64,000 nucleotides of DNA, taken from Arthrobacter sp. Soc17.1.1.1 (GTDB lineage: Bacteria; Actinomycetota; Actinomycetes; Actinomycetales; Micrococcaceae). Positions 9,254 to 19,649 of this stretch are shown here, in pieces (the stretch's first letter is position 1; every line of letters starts with the position of its first letter). The position numbers and the translations under genes are program-made. Under the pieces are notes generated by a model. That model made no database searches. It was not told where the DNA came from and saw only the letters and a program-made list of their open reading frames with translations. The stretch spans positions 2,294,001 to 2,358,000 of the forward strand of contig NZ_JBAJII010000001.1 of the NCBI RefSeq assembly GCF_036867195.1, given 5' to 3'.

Positions 9254-9322
9254 GGTGGTGCTCCTGCTGTCGCGTCGGGGGGTGGACCGGGGTGGACCGG
9301 GGTGGTTCGGGTGTTCCATGAG

Positions 9323-9359
9323 ATCGGCCCCATCACCATGTCCTGGTGATGGGGCCGAT
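9323..9359 (-). terminator. 16-bp perfect hairpin between khpA and rimM
   Basis: The arms 9323-9338 and 9344-9359 are exactly complementary (16 bp, core GGCCCCATCACCA) around a five-base loop. On the minus strand the hairpin begins about 25 bases after the khpA stop and lies about 70 bases before the rimM start. No T-run follows, as often in actinobacterial terminators. It may end, or only attenuate, the rpsP-khpA transcript before rimM-trmD-rplS. Confidence 0.65.
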
Positions 9360-9385
9360 TCGGTTCGTGCCTGGCTCTGGGAGGG

Positions 9386-9631
9386 TCAGCCCCGGCGGCG
9401 GTCGGTGTCGACGACGTCGACGCGCACCGGCTCACCGTTCGCGAGGGCGGCGACCACCGTGCGCAGTGCGCGGGCGGTGCGCCCCTGGCGGCCGATCACG
9501 CGGCCGAGGTCCTCCTGGTGCACGCGCACCTCGAGCGTCTCGCCGCGACGGTTGTTCTTCGCGGAGACCCGGACGTCGTCCGGGTTGTCGACGATGCCGC
9601 GGACGAGGTGCTCCAGAGCTTCGGCGAGCAA
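9386..9631 (-). CDS. khpA: KH-domain RNA-binding protein KhpA
   Basis: 81 aa, one KH domain with the GxxG loop in VIGRQGRTARALRT. KhpA (KhpB partner in firmicutes) is a small RNA chaperone-like protein. The TTG start lies one base after the rpsP stop; the family start (LAEALEHLVRGIVDNPDDV) begins exactly here, so TTG is the likely initiator despite being rare. Position between rpsP and rimM is universal in related genomes. Confidence 0.9.
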   Translation of the reverse strand: MLAEALEHLVRGIVDNPDDVRVSAKNNRRGETLEVRVHQEDLGRVIGRQGRTARALRTVVAALANGEPVRVDVVDTDRRRG

Positions 9632-9632
9632 C

Positions 9633-10037
9633 CTACTCCGCCTCGGTTGCTTCCGTGGCGGCGTCGTCGTTCTTCTTCGCCTTCGGCGTGATCGCCTCGG
9701 GGACGATGACGGAACCCTTCTCGGGGGCGACGAACGACTCCTTGGCCGCCTTGGTCCTCAGGGTGCCTTCCTGGCCCTTGAGTCCCTTGAACTTCTGCCA
9801 GTCGCCCGTGATCTTGAGCAGGACGGAGACCTGCTCGGTCGGCTGGGCGCCGACTCCCAGCCAGTACTGGGCACGCTCGGAGTTGATCTCGATGAACGAG
9901 GGCTCCTCGGTCGGGTTGTACTTGCCGATCTCTTCGAGGGCACGGCCGTCACGCTTGGAGCGTGCATCCATGACGACGACACGGTAGAACGGTGCGCGGA
10001 TCTTGCCCATGCGCTTGAGGCGAATCTTTACGGCCAC
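9633..10037 (-). CDS. rpsP: 30S ribosomal protein S16
   Basis: 134 aa. The S16 core [33 protein letters not shown] and [17 protein letters not shown] is clear. The C-terminal extension after about residue 85 is Lys/Ala/Glu-rich, typical of actinobacterial S16. Two in-frame GTG codons four apart could start it. The upstream one abuts AAGGA with no spacing, so the GTG at 10037 (about 11 bases after AGGAG) is preferred. First gene of the rpsP-khpA unit; promoter probably within 10040-10200. Confidence 0.95.
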   Translation of the reverse strand: MAVKIRLKRMGKIRAPFYRVVVMDARSKRDGRALEEIGKYNPTEEPSFIEINSERAQYWLGVGAQPTEQVSVLLKITGDWQKFKGLKGQEGTLRTKAAKESFVAPEKGSVIVPEAITPKAKKNDDAATEATEAE

Positions 10038-10305
10038 TTGTGTGGTCACTCCTTGTAAATGAAAAGGGGCGAACCCGTCGTCCTGCTCCCGTGGGGCGGG
10101 CCATTCAGAGGGGTTCAAAGGACACAATTCACGCACAGAGAGAGGGGCTGCACGGATCGAGTACGAGTCCATTGTGCCAGACAGGCGTAAATTAGGCGAT
10201 TCAGGCACACTGTGCGCGGCCTCCCGACGGGGAGCACCGCGAGCGCCTGGATCCGGGCGCATCCGACGCCACCCATCCCCCATGAGCAGGAGAACAGGAA
10301 ACACC

Positions 10306-11172
10306 ATGACCGACGTGACACGGACGCTCGAGGGTATCGAGATCCCCATCCCGGAGGGCGCGGACGAGGAAGTCGCCGCCGCGGTCACCGGCATCTACAC
10401 GGAGGGCATCATCGCGAAGAAGCAGGCCTTCTCCCGCGCATGGGCCGAACAGCTGCGCGAGGACATCGACGTGGCGTTCGAGGAGGCCCTGTCGCGGCCG
10501 AACGGCGCCGTGGGACGGGGCCCGAAGCGCTACTACGTCGAGATCCACCCCGAGCAGCTGAGGGGCTGGCTCGAACTGGTGGACCACCCCTGGGTCCGCA
10601 TGGTCTGCGAGTCGGTGCTCGGTCCGGACTACCAGATCGTGGAACTGGGCTTCGACGTGCCGGGTGTCGGTGCCGTGAACCAGCCGTGGCACAGGGACTT
10701 CCCGATGCCCGACGAGACCCGCACGAACCGCCGCCTGACGTCGCTGGCGTTCAACGTGACCGCCGTCGACACCGAGCAGGACATGGGCCCCTTCGAGGTC
10801 GCGCCGACCACCCAGTGGGACCTCCCCGAGGGCTTCGACCACGAGATGTTCCCGCCGAAGGGCGCGTACCCGCGCTACGAGTCGCTGGCGCAGCGGAAGT
10901 TCCCGCAGATGGGTGACATCTCGGCACGCTCGGCCCTCACGATCCACCGGGGAACCCGCAACGAGTCGCAGAAGTCCCGGCCCGTCCTCGTGCTCGGCGT
11001 CGACGCCCCGGGGGCGGGCAACGCCGAGCACCACGACATGGCGGTCACCCGCGGGTTCTACGAGTCGCTGCCCCAGCGCGTGCGGGACCACCTCGGCTGC
11101 CCGGTGGTCGAGACGCTGACCCCGATCACCCAGAAGCACTCGATCGAGGGCCTGATGATGGGCGAGGCCTAG
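10306..11172 (+). CDS. PhyH-family Fe(II)/2-oxoglutarate dioxygenase
   Basis: 288 aa cytoplasmic enzyme resembling phytanoyl-CoA dioxygenase-family oxygenases. The iron triad is visible as HxD in [10 protein letters not shown] and a later His in [22 protein letters not shown], where the Arg would bind 2-oxoglutarate. The substrate cannot be told from sequence. ATG behind AGGA. It stands alone on the plus strand, divergent from rpsP, and converges on the VOC gene: the two stop codons share the same CTAG palindrome (11169-11172). Confidence 0.82.
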   Translation: MTDVTRTLEGIEIPIPEGADEEVAAAVTGIYTEGIIAKKQAFSRAWAEQLREDIDVAFEEALSRPNGAVGRGPKRYYVEIHPEQLRGWLELVDHPWVRMVCESVLGPDYQIVELGFDVPGVGAVNQPWHRDFPMPDETRTNRRLTSLAFNVTAVDTEQDMGPFEVAPTTQWDLPEGFDHEMFPPKGAYPRYESLAQRKFPQMGDISARSALTIHRGTRNESQKSRPVLVLGVDAPGAGNAEHHDMAVTRGFYESLPQRVRDHLGCPVVETLTPITQKHSIEGLMMGEA

Positions 11173-12056
11173 GCGCGGTCCGCGACCTCCACCCTCAGGC
11201 GGTTGCGCCACGGGTCCTCGAAGCGCAGTTCGGCCCCCGTGTGGTGGCTTCCGATCCCGGCGGAGGCGAGGCGGTCGGCGAGGGCTGCCACCTCGTCGGC
11301 CGCCGGGACGCGGATGAGGACCTCGCCGAGGCCGAGGGTGTCCTTCCGCGGTCCGGCGTCCCTGCTGTTCCAGACGTTCATGGCCATGTGGTGGTGGTAC
11401 CCGCCGGCCGAGACGAACAGGGCCTGGTCGTGCCAGCCCGCCGTGCGCTCGAAGCCGAGGACGTCGACGTAGAAGCGGCGGGCGGTGTCGACGTCGCCCA
11501 CCTGGAGGTGCACGTGCCCCACCGTCGCACTGCCGGACTCCGGCGAGGACGCAGCGGCCTCGGTGAGGTGCGTGCTGATGTACTCCCGCGGCGGCAGGGG
11601 CAGGCTCCCCATCGTCACCTCGCGGTTGCCGCGCCCGTCCTCCGTCCACCCCCACGTACCGCGCGGCCGGTCGACGTAGAGTTCGATGCCGTTGCCCTCG
11701 GGATCGCTGAAGTAGAACGCCTCACTGACGAGGTGGTCCGCGCTGCCCACGTAGGCGCTCTGCGGGTGCCGGGCGGCGGAGGCGACGGCGGCCGCGAGGT
11801 CCGCGCGATCGGCGAAGAGCAGGGCGGTGTGGAACAGGCCCGCCTCACCGCGGCCCGGGAGCCGCAGGTGGCGTGCCTCCTCGAGGCGGAGCACGGCGCT
11901 CCCCCGGCGGCCGAGGACGACGGCGTCGGAGCCGTCGACGAGCACCTCGAGGCCGAGGGCGGTGGCGTAGTAGCCGGACATGGAGGCCAGGTCGCCGACC
12001 TTCAGCGTCAGCGGACCCATGGCGGTGGCGGCGGGCAGGAGATCCTGGGGGGACAT
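11169..12056 (-). CDS. Two-module VOC protein, extradiol dioxygenase/glyoxalase-like
   Basis: 295 aa with two vicinal-oxygen-chelate modules. Module 1 (about residues 12-130) has GLFHTALLF and GNGIELYVDRP. Module 2 (about 165-290) has VGHVHLQVGD, FYVDVLGFERT, GGYHHHMAMNVW and NRLRVEV. This layout fits ring-cleaving dioxygenases of the CatE/MhqO type, often linked to quinone or catechol detoxification; the substrate is an inference. ATG at 12056. A 12-bp palindrome lies about 45 bases upstream and may be an operator. Confidence 0.8.
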   Translation of the reverse strand: MSPQDLLPAATAMGPLTLKVGDLASMSGYYATALGLEVLVDGSDAVVLGRRGSAVLRLEEARHLRLPGRGEAGLFHTALLFADRADLAAAVASAARHPQSAYVGSADHLVSEAFYFSDPEGNGIELYVDRPRGTWGWTEDGRGNREVTMGSLPLPPREYISTHLTEAAASSPESGSATVGHVHLQVGDVDTARRFYVDVLGFERTAGWHDQALFVSAGGYHHHMAMNVWNSRDAGPRKDTLGLGEVLIRVPAADEVAALADRLASAGIGSHHTGAELRFEDPWRNRLRVEVADRA

Positions 12057-12098
12057 GCGACTCCTCGGGGTGCGGTCGGTGGTACCCGGCACAACTCG

Positions 12099-12110
12099 TT
12101 GAAGCTTCAA
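12099..12110. promoter_or_regulatory. Palindrome TTGAAGCTTCAA, candidate operator
   Basis: A perfect 12-bp palindrome in an AT-richer patch 43-54 bases upstream of the VOC dioxygenase start, within the 121-base gap between that gene and the alpha/beta hydrolase. Its position fits a repressor site, for example of the MarR class, but no regulator gene is adjacent. Inference only. Confidence 0.45.
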
Positions 12111-12177
12111 GTTATTCCCGGGCCGCCGCGGTCCGGCCGGGCAGGCAGCGCGGCGGTGGTCCGCCATGCGGCGAGGT

Positions 12178-12888
12178 TCAGGCTGCCGCGTCCAGCCGCG
12201 CCGAGGCCAGGAACGCGCGGATCAGCGCGGCGCCCTCCGCGGAGTCGTGCGGACGGTGGCCGCCCGGCGCGATGCGGTGGACGGCGCCGGTGCCCGCGAG
12301 GTACTCGGCCACCTCCTCGTACAGCGGCTCCCACCCGCCCGTGAGCACGAGCGTCGGCACGCCGGGGACGATCGACAGGGGCGCCTCCCACGGGGGGCTC
12401 TGGAGCCGCAGCCGGGCGGCATCGAGCCGCGCCTCGGGCGTGACGGGCATGCGTGCGTCAGCGTCGAAAACGCGGCGGACGAACGCCCGCAGGAAGTCGT
12501 CGTCCGACATGGCGGCCCGGTCGGCGAACAGGGGTGCCATCCGTGCGATGTGCGCCGCGGTCGCCGGGAGGTCCGCCGTCAGCGACAGGCAGGCGGGCTC
12601 GACGAGGGTGAGCGTGCGCACGAGATCCGGGCGCTCGACGGCGAGCATCATGGCCGGGACGGCACCCTGCGAATGCGCGACGAGGTGGCCTCCGCCGCCA
12701 AGGGCCTCGGCGATGATGGCCTGGTCGCGGCCGTGGTCGGTGGCGAGCGGTTCCTCCACCGCCGAGAAGCCGTGCCTCCGGACGTACAGGCAGTCGTGGT
12801 CGAGGGACAGCCCGTGCTGGCGCGGCCAGGCAGCGGCACCGAAGGAACCGCTGCCGTGGACGAACACCACGCGCTCGGGCGACATCAC
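12178..12888 (-). CDS. Alpha/beta hydrolase
   Basis: 236 aa. The fold is shown by FVHGSGSFGAAAW (oxyanion region), the nucleophile elbow LVAHSQGAVPAMM with Ser about residue 73, VPTLVLTGGWEPLY (acid strand) and a C-terminal GGHRPHDS with the likely catalytic His. Substrate unknown. Start is GTG (12888), nine bases after GGAGGT; an ATG is the next codon. It follows ffh by 45 bases on the same strand and may be cotranscribed, but probably has no link in function. Confidence 0.82.
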   Translation of the reverse strand: MMSPERVVFVHGSGSFGAAAWPRQHGLSLDHDCLYVRRHGFSAVEEPLATDHGRDQAIIAEALGGGGHLVAHSQGAVPAMMLAVERPDLVRTLTLVEPACLSLTADLPATAAHIARMAPLFADRAAMSDDDFLRAFVRRVFDADARMPVTPEARLDAARLRLQSPPWEAPLSIVPGVPTLVLTGGWEPLYEEVAEYLAGTGAVHRIAPGGHRPHDSAEGAALIRAFLASARLDAAA

Positions 12889-12933
12889 CGTGCCCCGACC
12901 TCCGTCAGGGGACCACCGTCCGTCATGAGAGGG

Positions 12934-14514
12934 CTACTTGCCGAGGAACTTGTCGAAGCCCTTGGGGAGGTTCATGGCCGACGGGTCGAAATCCTGCTGA
13001 CCGCCGAAGGCGGCCCCGGTGGGCGCGGCGGTGCGGGCCGCCGCACGTCGTGCCTCGGCTTCCTGCAGCTCCTGCGCGGCCTTCGCGGGATTGCCCGAGC
13101 GGGGCTTCTTCTTGCCCTTCGCAGCGGCCGCCTTCTTGCGCGGACCCCCGAAGCCACCGGGTCCGGCCATGCCGGGCATCCCCGGGATGCCACCGCCCGA
13201 GGCCATCTTCCGCATCATCTTCTGCGCTTGGCCGAACCGTTCCAGCAGCCCGTTCACCTCGGACACGTGCACGCCGGAACCGCGGGCGATCCTCGCACGG
13301 CGCGAGCCGTTGATGATCTTCGGCGCGAGGCGTTCGTGCGGGGTCATCGAGCGGACGATCGCCTCCACGCGGTCGATCTCCCGCTCGTCGAAGTTCTCCA
13401 GCTGCTCCCGCATGTTGGCCGCGCCCGGCATCATCATGAGCATCTTCTTCATGGAGCCCATGTTGCGGATCTGCTGCATCTGGGCGAGGAAGTCGTCGAG
13501 GGTGAAGTCCTCCTGGTCGGCGAACTTCTTCGCCATCCGGGCAGCTTCGTCCTTGTCCCAGGACTGTTCGGCCTGCTCGATCAGGGTCAGGATGTCGCCC
13601 ATGTCGAGGATGCGCGAGGCCATCCTGTCGGGGTGGAACAGCTCGAAGTCGTTCAGTCCCTCACCCGTGGAGGCGAACATGACCGGCTTACCCGTGACGG
13701 AGGCGACCGAGAGGGCGGCACCGCCGCGGGCGTCGCCGTCGAGCTTGGTCAGCACGACGCCCGTGAAGTCCACGCCCTCGTTGAAGGCGAGCGCGGTGTT
13801 GACGGCGTCCTGGCCGATCATCGCGTCGATGACGAACAGCACCTCGTCGGGGCTGATCGCGGCGCGGATATCCGCGGCCTGCTGCATGAGCTCGGCGTCG
13901 ACGCCGAGGCGACCGGCGGTGTCGACGATGACGACGTCGTGGAGGCGGGCGCGGGCCTCGGCGACACCCTGGCGGGCGACGGCGACGGGGTCGCCGGTGG
14001 CCGCCTCGAACTCTGAGCTGACGCCGGGGTGCGGGGCGTACACGGGGACGCCGGCTCGCTCACCGTTGACCTGGAGCTGCCGGACGGCGTTGGGGCGCTG
14101 GAGGTCGCACGCGACGAGCAGCGGGCTGTGGCCCTGGCCCTTGAGCCACTTGGACAGCTTCCCGGCGAGGGTGGTCTTTCCCGCACCCTGCAGGCCGGCG
14201 AGCATGATGACCGTCGGCGGGTTCTTCGCGAGCCGGAGGCGGCGCGTCTCCCCGCCGAGGATCCCCACGAGTTCCTCGTTGACGATCTTGACGACCTGCT
14301 GGCCCGGATTCAGTGCCTGGGAGACCTCGAGGCCGAGGGCGCGCTCCTTGACCGCGGCCGTGAAGGCGCGGACCACGGGCACCGCGACGTCGGCGTCGAG
14401 CAGGGCGCGCCTGATCTCGCGGACCGTCGCGTCGATGTCCGCCTCGGTGAGGCGGCCCTTGCCGCGCAGGTTCTTGAAGGTCGCAGTCAGCCGGTCGGAG
14501 AGTGAATTGAACAC
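12934..14514 (-). CDS. ffh: Signal recognition particle protein Ffh
   Basis: 526 aa SRP54 GTPase that binds 4.5S RNA and signal sequences for cotranslational export. The N-domain (MFNSLSDRLTATFKNLRGKG) is followed by the G-domain (AGLQGAGKTT, DTAGR, TKLDGDARGG) and the methionine-rich M-domain (MKKMLMMMPGAANM, SRRARIARGSG). The Gly/Pro/Met-rich, then Lys-rich tail is longer than in E. coli but usual for actinobacteria. GTG start. No SRP RNA gene was seen nearby. Confidence 0.97.
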   Translation of the reverse strand: MFNSLSDRLTATFKNLRGKGRLTEADIDATVREIRRALLDADVAVPVVRAFTAAVKERALGLEVSQALNPGQQVVKIVNEELVGILGGETRRLRLAKNPPTVIMLAGLQGAGKTTLAGKLSKWLKGQGHSPLLVACDLQRPNAVRQLQVNGERAGVPVYAPHPGVSSEFEAATGDPVAVARQGVAEARARLHDVVIVDTAGRLGVDAELMQQAADIRAAISPDEVLFVIDAMIGQDAVNTALAFNEGVDFTGVVLTKLDGDARGGAALSVASVTGKPVMFASTGEGLNDFELFHPDRMASRILDMGDILTLIEQAEQSWDKDEAARMAKKFADQEDFTLDDFLAQMQQIRNMGSMKKMLMMMPGAANMREQLENFDEREIDRVEAIVRSMTPHERLAPKIINGSRRARIARGSGVHVSEVNGLLERFGQAQKMMRKMASGGGIPGMPGMAGPGGFGGPRKKAAAAKGKKKPRSGNPAKAAQELQEAEARRAAARTAAPTGAAFGGQQDFDPSAMNLPKGFDKFLGK

Positions 14515-14682
14515 GTGCCGTGCACTTCTTTCATCGGGAAGGATGGAGACTCAACTCCCTAGGGTATCAACTGGGGGTGCCGGGAGGACGACCCCGCGGA
14601 GCCGCCGTCGGCCGCCCGGCGCAACTGCGCCCGCATCGTCGGAGAGCAGGACACCCGCGGGGATAAGTGGCAAGGTGAAGAG

Positions 14683-16122
14683 GTGGACACTGAACTGCTC
14701 GCCGAACACGACACCATCCCCGCCGACGCCGAGACGCGCGTGAGGACGCTGCTGATCCTGGGTGCCTCCGGTGACCTGACGGGCCGGCTCCTCCTCCCGG
14801 GTCTCGCACGGCTCATCCGCCTCGGCCGCGCCGACGGGCTGCGGCTCGTGGGCGCCGGGTCCGACGACTGGACGGACGAGCAGTGGCGTGAGCGCCTCGA
14901 CGGCGCCTTCGCCGCCGCCATGGAGAAGGCGGACGAGCGCGGGCGCGCCTCGCTGCAGCAGGTACGGGACGACAGCTCCTACCGCTTCATCGACGTCACG
15001 CAGGACGGCCTGGCCGCGCTCGTCAGCACCCTCGAGGGCCCGGTGGCGATCTATTTCGCACTGCCGCCCGCCGTCAGCCAGATGGCCTGCAGCGCCCTGG
15101 GCCCGGATTCCCTGCCGAAGAGCACGCGCCTGGTGATGGAGAAGCCGTTCGGCACGGACCAGGCCAGCGCGCACCGCCTCAACAGCAAGCTCTCGAAGCT
15201 CGTCCCCGAGCAGAACATCCACCGGGTGGACCATTTCCTCGGCAAGGCGACGGTGTTCAACATCCTCGGCCTCCGGTTCGCCAACCGCATCCTGGAGCCG
15301 GTGTGGAACAACCTGCACATCGAGAAGGTCGAGGTGATCTTCGACGAGGACCTCGCCCTCGAGAACCGCGCCCGCTACTACGACGGCGCAGGCGCCCTCC
15401 GCGACATGATCCAGAGCCACCTCCTCCACGTGATGGCGCTGCTGGCGCTCAACGCGCCGTCGACCCTGCACGAGCGGGACCTGCGCGACCACATCGGGTC
15501 GATCCTCCGGGCGAGCTCCGTGGACCTCGACGCCCCGGGCAGCAGCCGCCGCGCACGGTACACGGCGGGCACGATCGGAGACCGGACGATCGTCGACTAC
15601 GCCGACGAGCCCGGCGTGGACCCCGCCAGGGGCACCGAGACGCTCGCGGAAGTCACGGTCTCCATCAACAACGAGCGGTGGTCGGGCGTCCCGTTCGTCC
15701 TGCGCTCCGGCAAGGCGCTCGGCGTCAAGCGCAAGGAGGCGGTCATCACGTTCCGGCCGGTCAGCCACCTGCCGCTGGGCTTCACGGGCCAGGACGCGCC
15801 GACGAAGCTGCGCATCGGGTTCGGGCCCGACACCCTGCAGCTGGAGCTCGACGTGAACGGGCCCGGCGACATCTTCTCGCTGGACCGGGCCACCCTCAGC
15901 GCCGACCTCAACGAATCGGACCTGCTCCCCTACGGCGAGGTGCTCGACGGCGTCCTGGCGGGCGACCCGACCCTCTCCGTCCGGGGCGACACCGCCGAGG
16001 ACTGCTGGCGGATCGTGGAACCCGTCCTCACGGCGTGGGCGCAGGACCGGGTGCCCCTCGAGGAGTACACCGCAGGATCCGCGGGCCCCGACACCTGGCC
16101 GTCGTCGCACGGTAGGGCCTGA
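14683..16122 (+). CDS. zwf: Glucose-6-phosphate dehydrogenase
   Basis: 479 aa. It oxidises glucose 6-phosphate to 6-phosphogluconolactone with NAD(P)+. The Rossmann motif LLILGASGDLTGRLL is at residues 23-37. The substrate and catalytic motif reads RVDHFLGKATVFNIL, a variant of the usual RIDHYLGKE. FEPVWNN-like (LEPVWNN), FDED and YYDGAGALRDMIQSHLL are conserved. GTG start behind AAGGTGAAG. Unlike the main actinobacterial copy it is not with tal, opcA or pgl, so it is probably a second isozyme. It is divergent from ffh. Confidence 0.9.
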   Translation: MDTELLAEHDTIPADAETRVRTLLILGASGDLTGRLLLPGLARLIRLGRADGLRLVGAGSDDWTDEQWRERLDGAFAAAMEKADERGRASLQQVRDDSSYRFIDVTQDGLAALVSTLEGPVAIYFALPPAVSQMACSALGPDSLPKSTRLVMEKPFGTDQASAHRLNSKLSKLVPEQNIHRVDHFLGKATVFNILGLRFANRILEPVWNNLHIEKVEVIFDEDLALENRARYYDGAGALRDMIQSHLLHVMALLALNAPSTLHERDLRDHIGSILRASSVDLDAPGSSRRARYTAGTIGDRTIVDYADEPGVDPARGTETLAEVTVSINNERWSGVPFVLRSGKALGVKRKEAVITFRPVSHLPLGFTGQDAPTKLRIGFGPDTLQLELDVNGPGDIFSLDRATLSADLNESDLLPYGEVLDGVLAGDPTLSVRGDTAEDCWRIVEPVLTAWAQDRVPLEEYTAGSAGPDTWPSSHGRA

Positions 16123-16613
16123 CCGCACACCGTTCCCGGCCGCGGTGCGGTGCCTCCGACCCCTCCCGGGTTCCTTGTATTCGCCGCTTGTATTCGCCGC
16201 CGTCGAGCGTAGAATCCGATGTCATTCGTTGGTGTACAGCGAATGACTCGCGCCAATGCGCACGGCCCGGTCCGTCCTGGGCGTGTCGGTCCCCGGACCG
16301 ACGCCCCCGGGTGCCGGCTTCCCGCCGGCGCACTGTCGAGCGACGGTGTGGCGGAGGACGCCATGCCGCTCACTCGGGCTGCGGACCCCCCTCCCCGGGG
16401 TTCTCCTCGGCCTCACGGGCACCAGCCCACCACGTCTGACCTTCGAGCCGCCGCCGCGTCGCGCGCAGGCGAAGTGAGCGCGGTCCGTCACGAGATCCCC
16501 GCCGCTCGAGCGCAGGGAAGGGCCGCGGACACCCGTGCGAGGCCGGCTGCGGCCGTGAAGGCTACGGAGTGTCCGCGTTACTCGTCGAACCACGCGTCAG
16601 AAGGACCGAACCG
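16123..16613. other. 491-base non-coding stretch
   Basis: Between the G6PDH and the membrane-protein gene. No reading frame here has a good start, a family motif or consistent codon use; open frames on both strands are rich in Arg/Pro/Ala and look like GC-driven noise. The part at 16175-16247 holds a tandem repeat, a promoter-like pair and an inverted repeat (listed separately). Beyond that I see nothing. It could contain the remains of a decayed regulator gene, but I find no supporting motif. Confidence 0.5.
16188..16247 (+). promoter_or_regulatory. Promoter-like pair with spaced inverted repeat
   Basis: TTGTAT (16188-16193) and TAGAAT (16210-16215) are 16 bases apart, a plausible sigma70-type promoter on the plus strand. 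The -35 lies in the second copy of an exact 13-bp tandem duplication, TTGTATTCGCCGC (16175-16187 and 16188-16200). Just after the -10, GTCATTCG (16221-16228) and CGAATGAC (16240-16247) form an 8-bp inverted repeat with an 11-base spacer, the size of a TetR-class operator. The first gene downstream is the membrane protein 370 bases away. Confidence 0.4.
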
Positions 16614-17606
16614 ATGTCCACCGCATTCGACCGCACGGCCCCGACACTGCTCACCACAGCGCCTCAGCCGATCCGCTGGAATCGACCCCTGCTCGCACTC
16701 GCCGCCATCATGGCTCTGCTCACCGTCTTCGCGCTCATCGCACGCTTCGTGAGTCCTGTGGAGATCACGGGCCTCAACCAGTGGGACAAGCCACTGAAGT
16801 TCTCCCTCTCCGTCATCATCTATGCCGTGACCTGGTCGTGGTTGCTCGGGCAGTTGCAGCGCGCTCAGCGCATCGCATGGATCGCGGGGACGGTGATCGC
16901 CGTAACGCTCATCGTCGAGATGGTGGTGATCGTCTGGGCCGCCGCCTCCGGACAAACCAGCCACTTCAACGTCTCGACGCCGCTCAACACGACCATGTGG
17001 GCGGTGATGGCCGTATCAATCAGCATCCTCTGGGGTGCCACATTCGTCGGCGCTGCACTCCTGTTTTTCAGCCGGCTCGGCGATCCCGCGCGCGCCGTCG
17101 CCATCCGCTCGGGCGCAGTGATCTGCCTGCTCGGGCTCGCACTCGGTTACCTCATGACCGACCCCACCGAAGCGCAGCTGAAGGACTTCCAGGGCATCGC
17201 CGGAGCACACGCCGTCGGCGTCGCCGACGGCGGACCGGGTCTGCCGATCCTCGGATGGAGCACCGTCGGCGGTGATCTGCGCGTACCGCACTTCGTCGGG
17301 ATGCATGCGCTGCAGGCTGTCCCGCTCGTGCTCATCGCTCTCGAACTGCTGTCCCGCCGGCTGACCCTGCTGCGTGACGTGCGCCTACGCGTGCGGCTCG
17401 TCTGGATCTCTGCGGTCTCGTACCTGGGGCTCGTCGTGATCGTCACCTGGCAGGCGCTCCGCGGCCAGTCCATCGTGAACCCGGACGGCCCCACCCTGGC
17501 TGCAGGCGCGTCACTCGCCGTTGCCGCGACGGTCGCGGTACTCGTCGTCATCGCTCGTGGAGCCCGTCGCGGCACTGCCGTGCCAGCCGAAAGGGAGACC
17601 CACTGA
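16614..17606 (+). CDS. Integral membrane protein, eight predicted TM segments
   Basis: 330 aa; function not recognised. Eight hydrophobic segments can be read: about residues 24-45, 60-80, 88-114, 126-150, 160-182, 228-248, 265-287 and 297-318. The loop after segment 5 includes DPTEAQLKDFQG and a conserved-looking HAVGV ... FVGMHALQ. ATG at 16614 behind AAGGA. Base composition is less extreme than its neighbours, with more A/T at third positions (for example CGT, ATC/ATT, AGT), which hints at a different history. It sits where actinobacteria with amtB-glnK-glnD would carry glnD, but on the other strand. Confidence 0.75.
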   Translation: MSTAFDRTAPTLLTTAPQPIRWNRPLLALAAIMALLTVFALIARFVSPVEITGLNQWDKPLKFSLSVIIYAVTWSWLLGQLQRAQRIAWIAGTVIAVTLIVEMVVIVWAAASGQTSHFNVSTPLNTTMWAVMAVSISILWGATFVGAALLFFSRLGDPARAVAIRSGAVICLLGLALGYLMTDPTEAQLKDFQGIAGAHAVGVADGGPGLPILGWSTVGGDLRVPHFVGMHALQAVPLVLIALELLSRRLTLLRDVRLRVRLVWISAVSYLGLVVIVTWQALRGQSIVNPDGPTLAAGASLAVAATVAVLVVIARGARRGTAVPAERETH

Positions 17607-17717
17607 CCGGCCGAGGCTGACAACACCCTCAGGGGCGTGGAAACCGAGCACGGAACCGCTTCAGCGGACGCGCCGTGTGCTGCATCGTCGTGCCGAAGGC
17701 GGGAGGCCGGACGCAGA

Positions 17718-17746
17718 ACGCCCGGCCGGTGGACCCGGCCGGGCGT
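17718..17746. terminator. Bidirectional terminator, 12-bp stem
   Basis: ACGCCCGGCCGG (17718-17729) pairs with 17735-17746 around a five-base loop. It lies between the convergent membrane-protein and glnB genes; on the plus strand it is followed a few bases later by GTTTCT. It can serve both genes. Confidence 0.75.
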
Positions 17747-17776
17747 CCTGCAGTGTTTCTCGGGCACGCCCCCGGC

Positions 17777-19534
<1,758 letters not shown>

Positions 19535-19553
19535 TTACGGGGATCGGGTCCGC

Positions 19554-19591
19554 GTAAAAGACACGTGACACGGATGTTTCGGTCAGGTTTC
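19554..19591 (-). promoter_or_regulatory. Candidate GlnR operator upstream of amtB-glnB
   Basis: Read on the minus strand, four 5-mers are spaced exactly 11 bases apart: GAAAC, GAAAC, GTCAC, TTTAC. Actinobacterial GlnR boxes are described as alternating GTnAC and GAAAC with six-base spacers, and amtB-glnK is a classic GlnR target. A weak promoter (TTTACG, 15-base gap, TAACCT, 19558 to 19532) would place the array just upstream of or overlapping the -35, as expected for an activator. Inference from pattern and context. Confidence 0.5.
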
Positions 19592-19649
19592 GCGGCGGCC
19601 GGCGGGGCCGTCCACGGCCGCTGCGGCGCTCGACAGACCCTGCGGACCC

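Noticed and set aside
9280..9305. GGTGGACCGG-type short direct repeats before rimM
   Set aside because: Two and a half copies only, with no flanking structure; probably simple sequence.
16219..16752. Possible gene in the 491-base gap before the membrane protein
   Set aside because: It would overlap the membrane protein by 139 bases, has no ribosome binding site and is Arg/Pro/Ala-rich without motifs.
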